From NCBI GenBank assembly GCA_028686345.1, contig JAQUCE010000055.1:1-34137 (forward strand): a stretch of DNA of 34,137 nucleotides, given 5' to 3'. A program made the position numbers and the translations under genes. Position 1 is the stretch's first letter, and every line of letters begins with the position of its first letter. Of this stretch, positions 15,370 through 23,989 are shown piece after piece. This stretch comes from Kiritimatiellia bacterium. Its GTDB lineage: Bacteria > Verrucomicrobiota > Kiritimatiellia > RFP12 > UBA1067. The notes under the pieces are model-generated. The model saw only the letters and a list, made by a program, of their open reading frames with translations, ran no database searches and was not told the origin of the DNA.

Positions 15370-17238
15370 ATGAATGTTTATAAATCATGGTTTGTGATTG
15401 CCGCTTTTTGTTGGGGGAGTCAGCTCTTGGCCGCCACAATGATGGTTGAGGCGGAATCATTCGCAAACAAAGGCGGCTGGGTTGTTGACCAGCAGTTTGT
15501 GGATCAGATGGGCTCTTCCTTTTTGCTTGCGCACGGACTGGGAACACCGGTTGCGGATGCAGTGCAAAAGATAGAAGTGCCGGAGTCCGGACGCTACCGG
15601 GTGCTGGCCCGCACACGCAACTGGAATGCTGAGTGGAACAAAAACGAGGCTGCCGGACGGTTTCAAATCATTGTCAATGGCAAGGTTTGCGGTGGCGAGC
15701 TGGGCAACCGGAACTCGGCGTGGGAGTGGCAGGAGGCGGGCACTGTTGATCTGGAAAAAGGTGCGGCCACGATTGCGCTGCACGATCTGACAGGTTTTGA
15801 CGGACGCTGTGACGCTGTTGTCCTGACCTCTGAGAGTTCCTTCACGCCGCCGAGCAAGGGTGAGGCGCTGGAGGCCTTCCGCTATAAGATGGGCACACTC
15901 AAAGCGCCGGTGGGGGAGCAGAGGTTTGACTTGGTGGTTGCCGGCGGAGGTGTTGCCGGTATCTGCGCCGCTGTTTCCGCTGCCCGTCTGGGACTTAAGG
16001 TTGCGCTGATACAGGATCGTGCGGTGCTGGGCGGTAACAACAGCTCCGAGGTGCGAGTTCATCTGGGAGGGCAGATCAATCTTGGCCCCTATCCCCGACT
16101 GGGGGATGTGGTCAGCGAGATCGGGCCTGCCAAAGGCGGCAATGCCAAGCCCCCTGAGTTTTACGAAGACCAGCGTAAACATGCGGTGGTTGATGCTGAA
16201 AAAAACATTACACAGTTTTTAAACACCCGGGCTGTTCGAGTTGAGATGGATGGCTCAAAGATCAAGGCTGTGATTGGGCGGCATGTTGAGAGCGGCGCGG
16301 AGAGCCGCTTTGCTGCGCCTGTGTTTGCTGATTGCACAGGCGACGGTTCAGTCGGTGTTGCCGCCGGCGCGGAGTATCGTCACGGACGTGAGGGGCGCGA
16401 TGAGTTCAATGAGCCCACCGCCCCTGAAAAATCTGACAGCATGACCATGGGCTCATCGGTGCAGTGGTACTCTGTGGAGGAGCAAACAAAGGCGCCCTTT
16501 CCTGATATCAAGTGGGGGCTTGATTTTAACGAGACCAAGTGCGAGCGTGTAAAAATGGGTGAGTGGACCTGGGAGACCGGCATGAACCAACATCAAATCC
16601 ATGAATTTGAAAGGGTGCGCGACTATGGCATGTTGGTGGTAATGTCCAATTGGTCGTTTCTGAAGAACCACTCCAAAGATAAAGAGATGTACACTGGGAG
16701 CAAGCTGGACTGGGTGGCCTACGTGGCTGGTAAACGCGAGTCATACCGTTTGGTAGGGGATCTGCTTCTGACCGAGCTGGATCTGATCAATGACAAGATC
16801 TATCCGGACGGAACGGCCTGCACCACCTGGACCGTTGATCTGCACTACCCTGACCCTAAAAACACGAAAAACTTCCCGGGCACTGAATTCAAATCAATTG
16901 CCAAGCATATTCCGATCTATCCCTATCCCATTCCTTACCGTTGTTTCTACTCCAGGAATGTGGATAACCTCTTTATGGCTGGCCGCAACATCAGCGTGAC
17001 GCATGTTGCTCTGGGAACCACGCGGGTGATGCGCACAACCGGCATGATGGGTGAGGTTGTGGGCATGGCCGCCGCAATTTGCGTTAAAAACAACTGTAAC
17101 CCGCGCGGGGTTTACACGGATCACCTAGGTGAATTAAAGGCACTGATGCAGAAGGGCATTGGAGTTGGTGAGCAGCAGCCCCCGCAGAAATATAATACCG
17201 GCGGTGGCAAAAAGCGCACAACTCCGGTGAAGCTTTAA
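15370..17238 (+). CDS. Secreted FAD-dependent oxidoreductase with N-terminal sugar-binding-like domain
   Basis: 622 residues, signal peptide 1-22 (LLAAT). The N-terminal beta-sandwich (MVEAESFANKGGW to RCDAVVLT, about 24-155) matches the one in the 934-residue protein. The FAD domain has VVAGGGVAGICAA (GGGVAG at 192-197), VLGGNNSSEVRVHLGG, ADCTGDGSVGVAAGAEYRHGR and LFMAGRNISVTHVALGT. Compared with its paralogue it lacks the whole C-terminal discoidin-like part. It heads an operon: the hydroxyacid dehydrogenase starts four bases after its stop. It probably oxidises a sugar or sugar acid outside the cytoplasm; the electron acceptor is not evident. Confidence 0.85.
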   Translation: MNVYKSWFVIAAFCWGSQLLAATMMVEAESFANKGGWVVDQQFVDQMGSSFLLAHGLGTPVADAVQKIEVPESGRYRVLARTRNWNAEWNKNEAAGRFQIIVNGKVCGGELGNRNSAWEWQEAGTVDLEKGAATIALHDLTGFDGRCDAVVLTSESSFTPPSKGEALEAFRYKMGTLKAPVGEQRFDLVVAGGGVAGICAAVSAARLGLKVALIQDRAVLGGNNSSEVRVHLGGQINLGPYPRLGDVVSEIGPAKGGNAKPPEFYEDQRKHAVVDAEKNITQFLNTRAVRVEMDGSKIKAVIGRHVESGAESRFAAPVFADCTGDGSVGVAAGAEYRHGREGRDEFNEPTAPEKSDSMTMGSSVQWYSVEEQTKAPFPDIKWGLDFNETKCERVKMGEWTWETGMNQHQIHEFERVRDYGMLVVMSNWSFLKNHSKDKEMYTGSKLDWVAYVAGKRESYRLVGDLLLTELDLINDKIYPDGTACTTWTVDLHYPDPKNTKNFPGTEFKSIAKHIPIYPYPIPYRCFYSRNVDNLFMAGRNISVTHVALGTTRVMRTTGMMGEVVGMAAAICVKNNCNPRGVYTDHLGELKALMQKGIGVGEQQPPQKYNTGGGKKRTTPVKL

Positions 17239-17242
17239 GCTT

Positions 17243-18190
17243 ATGGATAAAAAAATCATAGTTGTTTTTCAGCAGAGCCGAGTGCCCTTTTTTTCGGTAC
17301 GGGAGTCTCATATCCTGCGTCTGCGTGCGGCGCTGCCGGCTGCGGAGGTGATCTGGTGTCACAGTCGCGATGAGTTCCTGGCTGCGCTGCCGAATGCAGA
17401 GGTGGCGCTCACCTGGAGGTTCCAGCAGGAGTGGTTTGATCTCGCGCCTGAGCTGCGGAAAATCGCCACGCCGGCTGCGGGCCGGGATTTTTTTGCTGTC
17501 ACCTCCGTTCCTGAGCGGATTGAGATCAAGAACGGCACCTTTCACGGGCCTTTGATGGCTGAGAGCGTGCTGGGTCTGCTGCTGGCCTTTAACCGGGGGA
17601 TTTTAACTGCATACCGCCACCAGCTGCAAGGCGATCTGTGGCCGGATCATGCGCTGCTCGGCGCCCGCTTGATCTCCGGCACACATGCGGTCATAATTGG
17701 CTTCGGAAAAATCGGGCAGCATGTCGGGCGTATGCTAAAGCATTTCAACATTCGAGTGACGGGCATTCGCCGCACGGCGGTCTCAGCCGCGGATTTGCCG
17801 ATGTGGTTTGAGAGCGGCGACTCGGTTCAGCCGCCTGCCTGTTTGCACCGTGTGTTGGCCGACGCTGATCATGTGATTATGCTGCTGCCTTCAGACACAG
17901 GCACCGATCATTTTCTGGGAGAGCGCGAGTTTGAGTGTATGCCGGCACACGCGGTGGTCTACAACTTCGGACGCGGCAACAGCATTGATGAAACGTCACT
18001 GGCCAAGGCCCTGAGGGCTGGTTCCATCAGGGGCGCCTGCCTGGATGTTTTCCAGCAGGAGCCTTTGACAGCGGAGTCACCGCTGGCTGATGGAAACTTG
18101 CCCGGCCTGGTGCGCATGCCGCATGCCTCGGCGTTTACTGAGATGTATATCGAACGTTTTATTGACGAGTGTATTGAGTGGCTTAGATAA
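17243..18190 (+). CDS. D-isomer-specific 2-hydroxyacid dehydrogenase
   Basis: 315 residues, cytosolic. The NAD-binding Rossmann motif is IIGFGKIGQHVG (GFGKIG at 153-158). The catalytic trio is present: Arg244 in NFGRGNSIDE, Glu273 in FQQEPL and His294 in RMPHASAF. The LDVFQQEPL segment is the usual family signature. These enzymes interconvert 2-keto acids and D-2-hydroxy acids (glyoxylate/hydroxypyruvate, phosphoglycerate and similar). It is shorter than serine-pathway SerA and has no ACT domain. Placement between a secreted oxidoreductase and a glycan-associated gene suggests sugar-acid metabolism, but the housekeeping tsaE follows seven bases later, so the operon may mix functions. Confidence 0.85.
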   Translation: MDKKIIVVFQQSRVPFFSVRESHILRLRAALPAAEVIWCHSRDEFLAALPNAEVALTWRFQQEWFDLAPELRKIATPAAGRDFFAVTSVPERIEIKNGTFHGPLMAESVLGLLLAFNRGILTAYRHQLQGDLWPDHALLGARLISGTHAVIIGFGKIGQHVGRMLKHFNIRVTGIRRTAVSAADLPMWFESGDSVQPPACLHRVLADADHVIMLLPSDTGTDHFLGEREFECMPAHAVVYNFGRGNSIDETSLAKALRAGSIRGACLDVFQQEPLTAESPLADGNLPGLVRMPHASAFTEMYIERFIDECIEWLR

Positions 18191-18197
18191 TCCAGTG

Positions 18198-18620
18198 ATG
18201 AAAAAAAACTATCTTGTGAAATCAGTGGAGGAGTGCTGGACTTTGGCAGCAGAGGTGGCAAGGTTGCTTGAACCCGGCACTGTGCTGGCACTGCATGGTG
18301 ACTTAGGCACAGGCAAGACCACTTTTATGCAGGGGATTGGCACTGCGCTGGGGGTGAACCAGCCGCTGACAAGTCCGACATTCACGATCTCCAATGAGTA
18401 CCAGACACCGGCCTTCAAACTGGTGCATATGGATTTGTATCGTTTGGACTCGCCCGATGACCTGCTGGCAATCGGTTACGCGGAGTACCTTGAGGATGGA
18501 GCAGTGGTGGCTGTGGAGTGGCCTGAACGGGCAAAGGAGCTTATTCCTGCAACAGCAATTCACCTTTATTTTGAGTTGGGCGACGAGCTGGAGGAGCGCC
18601 GTATTACTGTTGAAAGATGA
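18198..18620 (+). CDS. tsaE: tRNA threonylcarbamoyladenosine biosynthesis ATPase TsaE
   Basis: 140 residues. Walker A HGDLGTGKTTFMQGI (Lys40), then SPTFTISNEY, and HMDLYRL with EYLEDGAVVAVEWPER, all hallmarks of TsaE (YjeE). With TsaB and TsaD it makes the t6A37 modification of tRNAs reading ANN codons; it drives turnover of the complex in the cytoplasm. The start is the ATG at 18198, because the longer frame back to 18090 runs inside the preceding dehydrogenase gene and adds an unrelated sequence. An essential-type gene inside an otherwise carbohydrate-like operon is unusual. TsaB and TsaD are not in the window. Confidence 0.93.
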   Translation: MKKNYLVKSVEECWTLAAEVARLLEPGTVLALHGDLGTGKTTFMQGIGTALGVNQPLTSPTFTISNEYQTPAFKLVHMDLYRLDSPDDLLAIGYAEYLEDGAVVAVEWPERAKELIPATAIHLYFELGDELEERRITVER

Positions 18621-18632
18621 AAGTTGAGTACA

Positions 18633-20552
18633 ATGATAGCGCGATCTTTGGAGTTGGTTAATGGCTGCACGCTGGCGGGGCTTGTTCTTCTAACAATTAA
18701 TGCCCAACCGCTGCTTTTGGCACATGCTGAGAGCTCTTTGCAGATTGCCTCCGCTGGCACGGCATCTGCGCAAATTGTTGTGCCAGCCGCAGCCACGCCC
18801 GTTGAACTCAGCGCGGCGCACGAACTCAAGGCGCATCTGGAAGGGGTGACAGGCGCCACGTTCACCGTGATCCGGGAGCCTGCCCCGAAATCAGGTGCGC
18901 GCCTGCTGGTTGGCAACACCGCGGCCGCGCGCACCCTGATTCCCGGATTTGATTCAGCCAAGATCGATTACGATGGCATTGTGCTCAAGAGTGTCGGCAA
19001 TGACCTGATATTGACCGGCCACCCGCAGCGCGGTGCCCTCTACGCGGTCTACACCTTTCTGGAGGACGCAGTTGGCGTGCGCTGGTGGACCAGCGAGGAA
19101 GCCTTCATTCCCAAGAAGCCGACACTGCAACTCCCGGTTCTGGACATCCATTACGCGCCGAAGTTACGTTTCCGTGAATCATACTATCTGGACTCTTTTA
19201 ACGCGCGCTTCAAAACGCGCCTCAAAGGCAACTTCAGTTCCCGAACGCGTTATATGCTCGCCCCCATGGAGATGATACCTGAGGCGTATGGCGGCAACCA
19301 TCGGCTGATTCATTTCAAGGGACGCAACTCAGCCTACCACTCGTTCTACGAGCTGTTGCCGCCCGCTATTTACTTCAAAGAGCATCCCGAATGGTATAGC
19401 GAGATCAAGGGCAAGCGCACTCATAAAAAGGCACAGCTTTGTCTGACAAATGACGAGATGCGCAAAGAGCTGACGAAAAATGCCCTTGCCCTGTTGCGTG
19501 AGGATCCCGGTGCGGACTTTATTCAGATCAGCCAAAACGATTGGAGCGGTCGTTGTCAATGCGCTGCCTGCCTTGCTGTTGAAAAAGAGGAGGGCGGCAT
19601 CGGGACGGCGGCTGGCCTGATGTTGCGCTTCGTCAATCAAGTGGCCGAGGAGATTGGGAGAGAGTTCCCGAATGTCTTTATTGAAACCTTTGCCTACCAG
19701 TACACGCGGGAGGCACCGGCCAAGGCTCGTCCGCGTCATAATGTGCTGGTGCGCCTCTGCGACATTGAGTGTTCTTTTCTGCAACCGCTTGAGGGGAGCA
19801 AGGAGAACGAGCCCTTCACCAGTGACCTTGTAGCATGGAGCCAAATTGCGGGCGGCAACCTGTTTGGCTGGGACTATGTCACCAGTTTCCACTCCTATAT
19901 GCTGCCCCACCCCAACCTGCGCGTGCTCGCGCCGAATATCCGCACATTTGTGAAATATGGAGCGACCGGGCTCTTCCAACAGGGTGACGCGCTCTGTTCA
20001 GCAGGCGACTTTGTGCGCCTCCGCCACTGGGTTATTTCGCACCTGCTCTGGAATCCCGATCTCGACGCAGATCAACTGATCAGCACCTTTCTCGCTGGTT
20101 ATTACAGCGAAAAGACCGGCCAAGCTCTTAAAAACTATCTCAACTTCATCCATGACCGCGCCGAGGAAGCGGGTGTCTACCTCCGTTGCTACCAGAAAAA
20201 TGTGACGCAATGGTTGAACGCTGACAGTATCTTCGAAGCCACGCGGCTGATGGAGGTTGCGCTGAAAACAGCGCAAGAAGAAGAAGCGGCTGATCCGGTC
20301 GGCAAGCAGGGTCTTGAAGACAAAGTCCTGCGCGAAAAACTCTCGATCGACCATGTCTGGCTGATCAATGACCCGATGCTGAGGCATCATGCGAAAGAGA
20401 GAGGTATTACATTTCCCGGCCCCGTTGATCCGCTCACAGCTTGCCACGCATGGATCGCGGCTTGCGAACGATTCAATGTGCAGGCCTATCGTGAGACCAC
20501 CTCCGCCGAGACCTTTGCCAAGTACAAAGAAAAACTGCAAAGCCGAAAATAA
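18633..20552 (+). CDS. Secreted DUF4838-type protein with GH67/GH20-like N-terminal domain
   Basis: 639 residues from ATG 18633; a TTG nine bases upstream (18624) is an alternative, but GAAAG is better spaced for the ATG. Signal peptide to about residue 33. Residues about 45-145 form the alpha-glucuronidase/hexosaminidase-type N-terminal domain: AAHELKAHLEGVTG, GRLLVG-like GARLLVG, and RGALYAVYTFLED-VGVRWW. The DUF4838 part follows, with FKEHPEWYSEI, LCLTNDEM, ISQNDWSGRCQCAACLA (paired cysteines) and FIETFAYQYT. The family is thought to be glycoside-hydrolase-like, acting on extracellular glycans; the catalytic residues are not established. Last gene of the operon, 12 bases after tsaE. Confidence 0.82.
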   Translation: MIARSLELVNGCTLAGLVLLTINAQPLLLAHAESSLQIASAGTASAQIVVPAAATPVELSAAHELKAHLEGVTGATFTVIREPAPKSGARLLVGNTAAARTLIPGFDSAKIDYDGIVLKSVGNDLILTGHPQRGALYAVYTFLEDAVGVRWWTSEEAFIPKKPTLQLPVLDIHYAPKLRFRESYYLDSFNARFKTRLKGNFSSRTRYMLAPMEMIPEAYGGNHRLIHFKGRNSAYHSFYELLPPAIYFKEHPEWYSEIKGKRTHKKAQLCLTNDEMRKELTKNALALLREDPGADFIQISQNDWSGRCQCAACLAVEKEEGGIGTAAGLMLRFVNQVAEEIGREFPNVFIETFAYQYTREAPAKARPRHNVLVRLCDIECSFLQPLEGSKENEPFTSDLVAWSQIAGGNLFGWDYVTSFHSYMLPHPNLRVLAPNIRTFVKYGATGLFQQGDALCSAGDFVRLRHWVISHLLWNPDLDADQLISTFLAGYYSEKTGQALKNYLNFIHDRAEEAGVYLRCYQKNVTQWLNADSIFEATRLMEVALKTAQEEEAADPVGKQGLEDKVLREKLSIDHVWLINDPMLRHHAKERGITFPGPVDPLTACHAWIAACERFNVQAYRETTSAETFAKYKEKLQSRK

Positions 20553-20662
20553 GCAGGCGCTGTTTGATTACGATTACGTGCGTGCTCTGCTTCATTATCA
20601 TTTAGATTCAATTACATTTAAAATAATTTAAATCCATTATTTATTTTGTTACAATTTCACAC

Positions 20663-23178
20663 ATGAAGACACAACTATGTTTGTTATTTCAGATGCTGCT
20701 GATCACGACTTGCGCATGGGGGTTTACCGGTGGTAATGGATCTGAGGGGAGTCCCTGGCAGATTACAAATCGTTTAGAGCTTGAGGCGGTTAACAATGAC
20801 CTGACAGCACATTATATCCTGATGAACAATATTGACCTGGGGGCGACAAACTACACGGACGCAGTTATCGCGGGCTGGACCGGCAGTGCCCTTGATTCTT
20901 TCATGGGCGTGTTTGACGGCAACTACAAAACAATCAGCAACCTGACCATTGATGGAGGGACAACCAATGGACACTTGGGTTTGTTCGGCTCTGTACAATA
21001 CGGAGGAAGTGTCAAGAAGCTCAAACTTGAGGGTTGCAATATCAGCGGGAGCTTTGCCATTGGTATGTTAGCCGGAAACTTATGGGAGCAGGCTTTGGTC
21101 AGTGATTGTTACGCAATTGGTACTGTAAGTGGGGAAAATAGTATTGGCGGGTTGATTGGAGTATGTCGGGAGGGGGTAATAGCAAATTGTTACGCCGCCG
21201 GTTGTGTTAGTGGTATTTCAAAGGCAAACGCTTTGCTTGGAGAGGAGCATTATTACGCTTCAATCCGATGTTGTTTCTGAAACAGAGAGAGTTCAGGACA
21301 GACAAAAGGAGCATCAGATATTTTAGGCGGTGAGGGGCTGTCTTCGGTCGAGATGAGTCAGCGAACCACCTTCACTGCGGTTGGTTGGGATTTCAGTGTG
21401 CAGGAAAACGGTTTCACCGGAGCTTGGTATATGCCTGAAAACGATTATCCTGTTCTTTTTTGGCAGCGTGAATATTTTTTAATCTCTCCGCCTCTCGATG
21501 GTTTAAGCCTGGTTGAGATGCAGAGTGCTTTGGTTGATGCAGGTTTTACTCTTGGCTCTGTAATCTATACAAACAGTCTGACAGTTTCATCAGGAGAAAT
21601 TATCGGCGCATCGGTTGCATCTGGTTGCAGCTATCTAACCAATGCGCCACCGGTTGATTTTTATATATCTGCCGGGTTCGGTGGAGACGGAAGTGCGGTC
21701 TCTCCATATCCGATAGCCTGTGAAGCGGATCTACAGGCAGTGAAGAGTGATTTGAGTGCTCAATACTCTTTGGTTCGGAATATTAATTTGCTGGAGGATT
21801 ATTCAAAGGCGGTTATTGTTGGCGATTTCAAAGGAGTTTTTAGTGGAAACGGAAATGCCATAAGCGATTTGACGATTCAATCAAAGAGGAATGAGATTGG
21901 TTTGTTTGAACGTCTTTGTGAGGGAATAATAATTGATTTGGATGTTGTAAATGCTTTTATAGAAGGGGAGGAGTGCTGCGGGATTTTAGTTGGAGTGAAT
22001 CAAGGGGGAGTTATCAGCAACTGTTATGTGCAGGGGGAAGTGACAGGAGATTGGCGTGTTGGCGGTTTGGTGGGTTGTAATTCTTTCGGGTGCTATATGC
22101 GTAGTGTGACCGGTATTGTTTCGCGATGTTCATCCTCTGTTGCTGTCAATGGATATGGTAATGTTGGTGGCCTGGTGGGTGATAATGATGGCGGCAGTGT
22201 TTTTTTAGCAGCTCTCGTGGTAGCGTTGCGGGATATGAGTGTGTAGGTGGTTTGGTTGGTAAAACCGAAGGAATGATTCTCATGAAATCATATTCTACAT
22301 CGCGTGTTAAAGGCGAGTTGGCTGTTGGTGGCTTTGTTGGCTGCTTGGGCTACATATCGGCAGAGCACTGTTTTTCATCCGGTCTGGTGCAGGGGCAAGA
22401 TTATGCCGGAGGTTTTGCAGGCAAAGTTTATGGAGCTGACATAAAGAGTTGTTTTACGAGCTCTGAAGTGCGGGGGGCTCAAAAAACCGGTGGTTTTGCG
22501 GCCAATATCAGTAATTCAAGTGTTACCGATTGTTATGCTGCAGGCGCTGCCATCGGTGGCGACGCCGGTGGTTTTGTGGCAGTTTTTGCTAACTCCTCTG
22601 TTATCGCCTGCTTCTGGGATGTAGAGGTCTCGGGTGTTTCGATCAGCGCGGCCGCTATCGGCACGAATACAATAGCAATGCAGGATGACACCACTTTCAT
22701 TGATGCGGGTTGGGATATCACCAATGTCTGGTATATGGACAGTTATCCGAAACTACGTGCGCATGCGGATTCATCACGGCAGAGGTTTCAGTTGTGGGCA
22801 TTTGATGCTGGAGCCCCTTTGGGGTCGAGAGGACAACAGGACTGTCCTGCCGGTGATAATATCGCCAACCTGCTGAAGTACGCTGTCGGGCTGGAGCCAC
22901 TGACCTTTTGTTCAACCACTGATTTGATGCTGCCCCGGATAGATGAAGCCGAAGGGAAGTTCACTGTAACCTACCAGCGTTCGAAAGATACCTCTGGCGT
23001 AGCTCTCTACCCCACATGGACAGCTTCGCTGCGTGCGCCTAATTGGCAGGGGAGCGGGCTGGCTCTGCGCAAGCTTTCCGAAGAGGCATCCACGGAGCTG
23101 TGGGAGGCCTCCCTGTCGGTTGCAGGCCGTTCCAGCGCATTCATCCGGTTAAATGCCGATTTAATAGAAGAAGAGTGA
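20663..23178 (+). pseudogene. GLUG-repeat surface protein gene broken by an in-frame TGA and a frameshift
   Basis: One gene in three pieces. Piece 1 (20663-21277) has a signal peptide (MKTQLCLLFQMLLITTCAWG) and GLUG repeats (SIGGLIG, NCYAAG). It stops at TGA 21278-21280, but the same frame continues as NRESSGQTKG to EMSQRTTFTAVGWDF. In the homologous unit near 22608 the motif reads ACFWDVEVSG with TGG where the TGA stands, so Trp was lost. The frame then runs with a PASTA-like part (MQSALVDAGFTLGSV, about 21526-21650) and a second GLUG set to a T7 tract at 22200-22206. One more T would restore SSSRGSVAGYECVGGLVG and join the last frame, which ends with a NLLKYAVGLEP-type C-terminal region. 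Repaired, it would be 838 residues. It is probably a decayed adhesin or surface protein; assembly error at the T tract is possible. Confidence 0.8.
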
Positions 23179-23317
23179 GTATGTCGCTTTTCCCTGTTTG
23201 AAAGATAGCGAGTAAAGTGCGGTTGCCCTCTATGCGGTCTACACCTTCACTCACGCATTCGCGCACTTCTCACTCAGTACTCAGCGCGGAGGTCGGTTTT
23301 GTTGCCAACCGCATTGA
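23179..23317. repeat. Convergent spacer with a fragment resembling the DUF4838 gene
   Basis: 23219-23248 (GCGGTTGCCCTCTATGCGG then TCTACACCTTC) matches 19030-19058 inside the DUF4838 gene (the GALYAVYTF codons), apart from one inserted T and two substitutions. The rest is weakly related to the CGCACT and GCGCGGA repeats seen near 9340-9390. Confidence 0.5.
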
Positions 23318-23971
23318 TCACTGCTTCTGTTTGCCACTGTGGTTGCGCTTGGCGTGTTCGACAATTAAGGCGTGATACTCCTGATAAACCAGTATACGTT
23401 CTTGGCCTTGGTAGAGAGGTTCAAGCGCATCATGAAAGCGTTTTTGTACAACGCGGTAGGACTCCTTGCCTTCGTTGACACCAAGGTGTGTAAAGACACG
23501 GCGGGTGTAGGCATCGATTACAAAAAAGGGTTGCTGATAGGCGTAAAGCAGGATTGAGTCAGCGGTCTCCTCGCCAACCCCGCGCAGTTGCAGCAGCTCC
23601 TCACGCGTGGGAGTACGCGCTTTACAATCATGGAAGAAGGCTGCCATGGTCTTCAGATACGCGCTTTTCTGGTTGTAATATCCGGTGCTGCGGATAGCTG
23701 TTTTGAGCACCTGATCATCACACGCCAGAAGCGCTGCCGGAGTGAGCGCATGCAGCTGGCTGAGGTTATCCAGCGCAGTTTCAACTGATGTCCAAGCCGT
23801 GTTCTGAGTCAGGATTGCCCCGACGCAGATCTCAAAACGCTGGCTGGCGGTTTTGGGGAAACTGTAGTCATTTGGATGGTATCCGTTGCACGCGCTCAAC
23901 GGCCACCAGCCGCGCGGACCATAGAGTTCGAGCAACTGTGGATAGGTTTGGATTATGACATTGTGTGGCAT
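23318..23971 (-). CDS. HhH-GPD DNA glycosylase, endonuclease III-related, without lyase lysine or Fe-S cysteines
   Basis: 217 residues. The fold is marked by FEICVGAILTQNTAWTSVE near 46-64 and the helix-hairpin-helix LRGVGEETADSILLYA (129-144), followed by the catalytic Asp153 in VIDAYTRRVF. In endonuclease III the hairpin reads GVGRKTA, with a lysine that makes the enzyme a lyase; here that position is Glu135. The four C-terminal cysteines of the Fe-S loop are absent; the protein ends EHAKRNHSGKQKQ. It is therefore probably a monofunctional base-excision glycosylase of the MagIII (3-methyladenine) type or a close relative. It follows tyrA by 18 bases on the same strand and is likely cotranscribed. 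Confidence 0.82.
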   Translation of the reverse strand: MPHNVIIQTYPQLLELYGPRGWWPLSACNGYHPNDYSFPKTASQRFEICVGAILTQNTAWTSVETALDNLSQLHALTPAALLACDDQVLKTAIRSTGYYNQKSAYLKTMAAFFHDCKARTPTREELLQLRGVGEETADSILLYAYQQPFFVIDAYTRRVFTHLGVNEGKESYRVVQKRFHDALEPLYQGQERILVYQEYHALIVEHAKRNHSGKQKQ

Positions 23972-23989
23972 TACGTGCTACTGCAATTC

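Noticed and set aside
18090..18197. Longer N-terminus for TsaE
   Set aside because: The extra 36 codons lie inside the hydroxyacid dehydrogenase gene, and family members begin near the ATG at 18198.
21278..21280. TGA read as tryptophan (alternative genetic code)
   Set aside because: TGA is used as the normal stop of several intact genes here (for example 2846-2848, 18618-18620, 33131-33133), so genome-wide recoding is excluded. A local nonsense mutation is simpler.
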